10,083 nt of DNA from an uncultured Mollicutes bacterium (GTDB lineage Bacteria > Bacillota_I > Bacilli_A > ML615J-28 > CAG-313): NCBI GenBank assembly GCA_900538885.1, contig UQAI01000059.1:1-10083 (forward strand), written 5' to 3'. A program made the position numbers and the translations under genes. The first letter of the stretch is position 1; every line of letters starts with the position of its first letter. Positions 7,052-10,083 of the stretch are shown here, piece after piece. The notes beneath the pieces were generated by a model. The model saw only the letters and a list, made by a program, of their open reading frames with translations. It searched no databases and had not been told where the DNA came from.

Positions 7052-7498
7052 CTATTCTTTTTCAACTAAGAAGACTTTAATGGTTGCGGTCACATCTTTA
7101 TGTAATTGGATTTTAACATCATGTTCACCTAAAGTATTTAATGCGTTAGGTAAGATAATTTTACGTTTATCTATTTTTAGGTTGAATTTACTTTCTACTG
7201 CGTCCGCAATTTGTTTAGTATTTACTGAACCATAAATTTTACTATCAGCACCTACTTTAACAACAATTTTAATTGGTTCTGCTTCAATTACTTTTTTAGT
7301 TTCTTTCATTTCTTGAAGTAATTTTTCAGCACGATATTTTTCTTCTTCTTGTTCTTTTTCTACGGCTTTAATGTTTTCAGGAGAAGCAACAATAGCAAGT
7401 CCACCTCTTAATAAGAAATTTGCATAACCAGAGTTTAGATCTAATATATCATTTTTCTTACCTTTTCCTTTAACATCTTTGATTAGAATGACTTTCAT
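7052..7498 (-). CDS. rplI: Possible independent bL9 from an internal start in the fusion
   Basis: In-frame ATG 7498 (M673 of the fusion) starts with MKVILIKDVKGKGKK, the usual bL9 N-terminus, and gives 148 residues, the normal bL9 length. A full SD lies five bases upstream, so free bL9 may be made alongside or instead of a membrane-tethered one. bL9 binds 23S rRNA near the L1 stalk and is not essential in many bacteria. The conserved loop usually written GYARNFLIPKGLA reads GYANFLLRGGLA here, one residue short. The start is inferred from the SD and from homology of the N-terminus; separate production is not shown by sequence alone. Confidence 0.6.
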   Translation of the reverse strand: MKVILIKDVKGKGKKNDILDLNSGYANFLLRGGLAIVASPENIKAVEKEQEEEKYRAEKLLQEMKETKKVIEAEPIKIVVKVGADSKIYGSVNTKQIADAVESKFNLKIDKRKIILPNALNTLGEHDVKIQLHKDVTATIKVFLVEKE

Positions 7499-9514
7499 AT
7501 TTTCCTCCTCTGCCATATAGCTATTTATGGCTTCTTTTAATTTTGAAACAGTTTCGGGAATTGTTTCATTTCGTCTTTGTGCAGCAGCGTTATTTAAGTG
7601 ACCGCCACCGCCCATTTTTTCCATAATTATTTGACAGTTGATTGCACCTAAACTACGCGCTGACATACCAATTTCATTTTCCGAAATATAACCTATTGTA
7701 ATACCTAATTCAACTCCTGAAATAGAAATTAACTCATCAGATACTTTTGCGAGGGTTACACGGTCTAGAATAGGCATATCATCTGTTGCGACGGCGATGG
7801 CAACATTGTCATGGAAAAGTTCAACATTCTTTAAGAATTCACTTCTAATAATTTTTTCTGAATGTTCTTCTTTCAAATATTTCTTAACAATATTCATATC
7901 TGCACCATAACGTTTGATTGCGGCTGCGATTTCAAATGTTACAGCTGAAGTACGATAAATAAAGTTATTAGTATCTACTACCATACCAAGAAGCATCCAT
8001 GTTGCTTCTAGATCAGTAAAGCCAAGTGGTTGATCATAGAATTCTAATAATTCAAAAATTAACTCAACACTAGATGATGCGGCGGTTTGTGAATAATAGA
8101 ATTTTGGATTTTGAATAGCGCCTGCACCTTTACGGTGATGGTCAATAATACCAATTTTATTGAATCTTTTAATAAAGCGATTGTCCATTACTTGTTGATC
8201 AGTTTGACAGTCAACAATCATTAAGAAGCTGTTTTCATCTAACATGCTTGTTACCTTATTTGGGCTTACAATATCTTCAAGTAATACGACATATTCTTGC
8301 TTAATTGTTTCAAATACTCTAGAAACTGTACCATCAATGTTATTAGGATCTAAAATAATGTATGCAGGTTTTCCCATTGTTTTTGCAAGTCGATATATTG
8401 CAAGACAAGCTCCAAAGCCATCGGCATCAAGGTTACGATGTCCAACCACAAATACATTACTTGAAGTTCTAATTAAATCTTGGAGTTCTTGGCTCTTGTT
8501 TCTAATTTCAACTTTTGATTCTTTTTGAATTGGGTCAGTCTTCGCTCCAAAGAAGCTGATCTTTTCATTAACTTTAACAACGGCTTGGTCACCACCACGG
8601 TTTAACGCAAGTTCAAGTTGGTCTTGAGCTTCATCGGCTAAATCAAGAACATTGACATCTCGACAAGCAATACCAATACTTAAAGTGATTCTTACAACTC
8701 GTGATGCTCTAAGCACATCTTTTACTTCATCAAGAATTGAAAAATTATTTTTCATCATTTCACTTAATTGTTGAAAGTCCATTAGAATCATATATCTTGA
8801 ATCACTATAAGCTCTTACAAATGAGCCAAAACTTTCAGACCATTTAGCAATACTACCTATTATTTTACCTTGATATTCAGCACGTTCTTGAACATCAAAA
8901 TCAGCCAAAGCTTCTTCAAGGTTATCAATATTGATATACCCAACCGCAAGAGTTCTATTACGATATTTAGTTTGAAGATTTACATAATCATTGATATTGA
9001 TAAAGTAAATTACATTATTTGTAACGTAATACTCTACTTGGTAAATTACTCCATAAATGTTAGTTTGAAAAAGAATTTGACCTACTTCATTAGGTTGTTG
9101 CTCATTCATTTGATCGTATAATGGTAATGATAAATCTTTTAGGTTAATGTTTTCAAGTTGACTCATAAAAATATTTTTTGCTTGGTTATTTGACCACATT
9201 ATTTTAAGATTATTATCAATTACAACAATTCCTATTGGAAGTTCATTAAAGGCTGTTTCACCAGCTTTTTTTACTTTATACGTGATAGAATTCCACATTT
9301 TTAAGCGGTTTTCAGCAACCTTTTCTTTTTTCATATTTTTGGTATTAATAATACGACCAATCAAAAAGGCTAAACATACGATAATTATGGCTAAAGGAAT
9401 ATAAATGAGATTATTAATGTTTGCCATATTATTAACAAAATAGACAATAAATACAGCTGACACTAAAATAAGAACAATTAAAAATATATACAGTATTGCA
9501 TTCTTCTTTTTCAT
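7052..9514 (-). CDS. gdpP-rplI: GdpP c-di-AMP phosphodiesterase fused to ribosomal protein bL9
   Basis: One uninterrupted 820-codon frame encodes two proteins that are usually separate. Residues 1-672 are GdpP: TM helices at about 5-28 and 34-54, a PAS-like domain (about 85-150), a degenerate GGDEF domain (about 185-318, ending LALNRGGDQ), a DHH domain with H359, D363, D365, D435, DHH (458-460) and D514, and DHHA1 with GGGGH (635-639). GdpP degrades cyclic di-AMP at the inner membrane face. Residues 673-820 are a complete bL9 with N-terminal rRNA-binding domain, charged helix and C-terminal domain (KIYGSVNTKQIADAV). All metal and substrate motifs are present. ATG 9514 has AAAGGA about 11 bases upstream. 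The gene heads the row, behind an extended -10 promoter. This fusion type is already known (I recall an NCBI family for bifunctional signalling protein/L9), so it is rare rather than new. Confidence 0.93.
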   Translation of the reverse strand: MKKKNAILYIFLIVLILVSAVFIVYFVNNMANINNLIYIPLAIIIVCLAFLIGRIINTKNMKKEKVAENRLKMWNSITYKVKKAGETAFNELPIGIVVIDNNLKIMWSNNQAKNIFMSQLENINLKDLSLPLYDQMNEQQPNEVGQILFQTNIYGVIYQVEYYVTNNVIYFININDYVNLQTKYRNRTLAVGYINIDNLEEALADFDVQERAEYQGKIIGSIAKWSESFGSFVRAYSDSRYMILMDFQQLSEMMKNNFSILDEVKDVLRASRVVRITLSIGIACRDVNVLDLADEAQDQLELALNRGGDQAVVKVNEKISFFGAKTDPIQKESKVEIRNKSQELQDLIRTSSNVFVVGHRNLDADGFGACLAIYRLAKTMGKPAYIILDPNNIDGTVSRVFETIKQEYVVLLEDIVSPNKVTSMLDENSFLMIVDCQTDQQVMDNRFIKRFNKIGIIDHHRKGAGAIQNPKFYYSQTAASSSVELIFELLEFYDQPLGFTDLEATWMLLGMVVDTNNFIYRTSAVTFEIAAAIKRYGADMNIVKKYLKEEHSEKIIRSEFLKNVELFHDNVAIAVATDDMPILDRVTLAKVSDELISISGVELGITIGYISENEIGMSARSLGAINCQIIMEKMGGGGHLNNAAAQRRNETIPETVSKLKEAINSYMAEEENMKVILIKDVKGKGKKNDILDLNSGYANFLLRGGLAIVASPENIKAVEKEQEEEKYRAEKLLQEMKETKKVIEAEPIKIVVKVGADSKIYGSVNTKQIADAVESKFNLKIDKRKIILPNALNTLGEHDVKIQLHKDVTATIKVFLVEKE
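7498..7510 (-). promoter_or_regulatory. Internal Shine-Dalgarno at the GdpP/bL9 junction
   Basis: On the minus strand GAGGAGG is followed by a 5-base spacer and ATG 7498. The six-base SD core AGGAGG lies within codons 669-671 (Glu-Glu-Glu) of the fusion. Its strength and spacing match or exceed the other SDs in the window, and it stands exactly where an ancestral separate rplI would have started. Confidence 0.7.
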
Positions 9515-9549
9515 AATATCTACATTCCTTTCATTCTATGTAATATTTA

Positions 9550-9565
9550 CTCACTTATTATACCA
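9550..9565 (-). promoter_or_regulatory. Extended -10 promoter of the gdpP-led gene row
   Basis: The minus strand reads TGG-TATAAT (9565-9557), a perfect -10 with the TGn extension. The -35 region is weak (GTGGAA at 17-bp spacing). Transcription should start near 9550, giving a 5' leader of about 36 bases that holds the gdpP SD. A CACGTG palindrome at 9583-9588 overlaps the -35 position and could be an operator, but I see no second copy. Confidence 0.65.
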
Positions 9566-9680
9566 CAACTTTTATATTTTTCCACGTGTAATGTTATTTT
9601 TTTTATTTTATCCTTTATTTTTAATTCCTAATTTAAGTTTTTACTTTATGAATTTTTCCTATTATTATGACCGATGAAAA

Positions 9681-9713
9681 ATAAAAAAAGCTTGATAATT
9701 AATATCAAACTTT
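9681..9713 (-). terminator. Rho-independent terminator closing a short upstream minus-strand transcript
   Basis: On the minus strand an 11-bp stem (AAAGTTTGATA / TATCAAGCTTT, one G-T pair) with loop TTAAT is followed by a T-rich tail continuing from the stem (seven T, then A and five more T). It lies about 120 bases before the gdpP promoter, so it must end a transcript entering from the right, and the stop codon of the small candidate ORF (9705-9707) falls inside its stem. The inverse orientation has only a four-T tail and is poorer. Confidence 0.75.
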
Positions 9714-9794
9714 TAATCTCTTATGTGTATTTGTAGCTGCACAGACACCAATGCAAAAAATCATACAAAATCCATTGCAGCGGCGCACATGCAT
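9705..9794 (-). CDS. Candidate 29-residue peptide with C-x3-C-x3-C-x3-C motif
   Basis: ATG 9794 to TGA 9705 encodes 29 residues whose core, RRCNGFCMIFCIGVC, places four cysteines at exact four-residue steps (C6, C10, C14, C18), followed by a polar tail with a basic end (KRLKV). On a helix the cysteines would line one face. I know no family for it. An in-frame TTG at 9815 would add seven residues and has AAAGGG about nine bases upstream; ATG 9794 itself has no SD. The stop lies in the terminator stem, so the ORF would nearly fill a short transcript. It could be a metal- or redox-linked peptide, a cysteine-sensing leader peptide, or a chance frame over a structured RNA. No clear promoter was found upstream. 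Confidence 0.35.
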   Translation of the reverse strand: MHVRRCNGFCMIFCIGVCAATNTHKRLKV

Positions 9795-9825
9795 TATTAT
9801 GTCGTATTTTGTCAAATTCGTACAC
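9725..9825 (-). ncRNA. Possible structured RNA overlapping the small Cys-rich frame
   Basis: The minus-strand RNA can close an outer stem between 9821-9825 plus 9813-9816 (GTGTA, CGAA bulge, TTTG) and 9725-9733 (CAAATACAC). It can also form an inner 6-bp stem GCTGCA / TGCAGC (9776-9781 with 9736-9741). The inner stem abuts the outer one with a two-base linker, and a terminator follows directly. This is the form of a small RNA or a riboswitch-like leader, but I do not match it to any named class. Confidence 0.3.
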
Positions 9826-9848
9826 CCTTTTGATAGATTTTTTTATTT

Positions 9849-9903
9849 TATTAGTAGAGCTCAGCCAACTTCGTTGGCAGGACATATTTGTCCTATTAGT
9901 AGA
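9849..9903. repeat. Two adjacent hairpins bracketed by a 10-bp direct repeat
   Basis: TATTAGTAGA occurs at 9849-9858 and again at 9894-9903. Between the copies lie a GAGCTC palindrome (9857-9862), a hairpin GCCAAC-TTC-GTTGGC (9864-9878) and, touching it, a hairpin AGGACA-TATT-TGTCCT (9879-9894). The arrangement resembles a small palindromic repeat element (REP/MITE-like) with target-duplication-like ends, or a double-hairpin protein or RNA site. No second copy of the unit lies in the window. Confidence 0.6.
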
Positions 9904-9931
9904 AAAAGATGACTATAAGTAGCATTTAGTG

Positions 9932-9956
9932 AATAAAAAAGACTTCACTATGAAGT
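9932..9956 (-). terminator. Terminator-like hairpin for a transcript entering from the right edge
   Basis: On the minus strand ACTTCA-TAG-TGAAGT (9956-9942) is followed by C and six T. The stem is short (6 bp), so strength is doubtful, but the orientation fits the end of a gene that lies beyond the right edge. Confidence 0.45.
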
Positions 9957-9982
9957 GTGTTAAATAAAGTTTACGTTTTGTG

Positions 9983-10001
9983 TAGTGGCGGCGCGGCACT
10001 A
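9983..10001. repeat. GC-rich imperfect palindrome
   Basis: TAGTG (9983-9987) and CACTA (9997-10001) are inverted copies around an all-G/C core. The core contains GCGGCGC, a 7-mer that recurs at 9780-9786 within the Cys-rich frame. Such a G/C island is striking in flanking DNA that is almost pure A/T. The role is unknown; a protein-binding site or a degenerate relative of the 9780 region are possible. Confidence 0.4.
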
Positions 10002-10083
10002 AATAAAAATATTTTAACTTTTTTAGAAAAATGTAAAAATTTTGATTTTTTATATTGTATTATGCTATATAAACTATTTTTTA

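Larger units (their letters stand above)
9515..10083. other. Intergenic block upstream of gdpP, structured but without a large gene
   Basis: About 570 bases with no long reading frame on either strand. From the gdpP side it holds the gdpP promoter, a plain AT-rich stretch (about 9590-9680), a terminator (9681-9713), a short candidate ORF or structured RNA (9705-9825), paired hairpins within direct repeats (9849-9903), a second terminator-like hairpin (9932-9956), a GC-rich palindrome (9983-10001) and a very AT-rich end. No tRNA, rRNA, tmRNA or RNase P signature was recognised. Isolated GC-rich islands in such AT-rich DNA suggest selected structure. Confidence 0.7.

Noticed and set aside
9583..9588. 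CACGTG as a defined operator
   Set aside because: A single 6-bp palindrome without a second copy or known regulator is too little to call a binding site.
9810..9815. A perfect TTGACA on the minus strand
   Set aside because: No -10 hexamer lies 16-18 bases downstream; CATAAT follows after only 8 bases. It is better explained as the start of the extended small frame.
9916..9999. GTG-started minus-strand frame of about 28 codons (MPRRHYTK...)
   Set aside because: It runs through a terminator-like hairpin, has no SD and no recognisable composition; likely chance.
10042..10072. Possible plus-strand promoter (TTGATT, 18 bases, TATATA)
   Set aside because: The sequence is almost pure A/T, where such matches arise by chance, and no gene start is visible before the right edge.

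Overview
The window is AT-rich DNA (roughly 30% GC by eye) in which every convincing gene lies on the minus strand, packed with gaps of a few bases or short overlaps. The gene set and order point to a low-GC Bacillota of the Bacilli / Mollicutes-related kind: gdpP-rplI-dnaB, followed by a prfA-prmC-tsaC(ywlC)-spoIIR-rpiB run like the stretch that precedes the ATP synthase operon in Bacillus. Tryptophan is read from TGG where I checked, and TGA ends spoIIR, so this is the standard code and not that of Mycoplasma or Spiroplasma. An uncultured gut-type lineage (RF39- or Erysipelotrichia-like) would fit, but that is inference.

Reading along the minus strand, an extended -10 promoter near 9560 precedes a very large gene. 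It encodes the c-di-AMP phosphodiesterase GdpP fused in frame to ribosomal protein bL9, with a strong Shine-Dalgarno sequence sitting exactly at the junction. Next come the replicative helicase dnaB and release factor prfA, then a weak hairpin-U terminator. After it lie alr (alanine racemase), prmC (the methyltransferase that modifies the GGQ motif of PrfA), an unrecognised signal-peptide/single-TM protein, tsaC (tRNA t6A synthesis), a short lipoprotein form of SpoIIR, rpiB, a small two-TM protein faintly like AtpZ/AtpI, and a DUF1146/YwzB-like small membrane protein cut by the left edge. Together they mix translation (bL9, RF1, PrmC, TsaC), replication (DnaB), second-messenger control (GdpP), cell wall (Alr), sugar phosphate metabolism (RpiB) and a relic or working piece of sporulation signalling (SpoIIR).

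The last 570 bases (9515-10083) hold no large gene but are rich in structure. They contain the gdpP promoter and a rho-independent terminator at 9681-9713. Just upstream of that terminator is a short candidate ORF whose peptide has four cysteines at exact four-residue intervals (C-x3-C-x3-C-x3-C), or alternatively a structured RNA. Beyond it are two adjacent hairpins bracketed by a 10-bp direct repeat, a second minus-strand terminator-like hairpin, and a GC-rich imperfect palindrome. This intergenic block is the best candidate here for something undescribed. The GdpP-bL9 fusion with an embedded ribosome binding site is the most interesting coding feature, although fusions of this type are already known.
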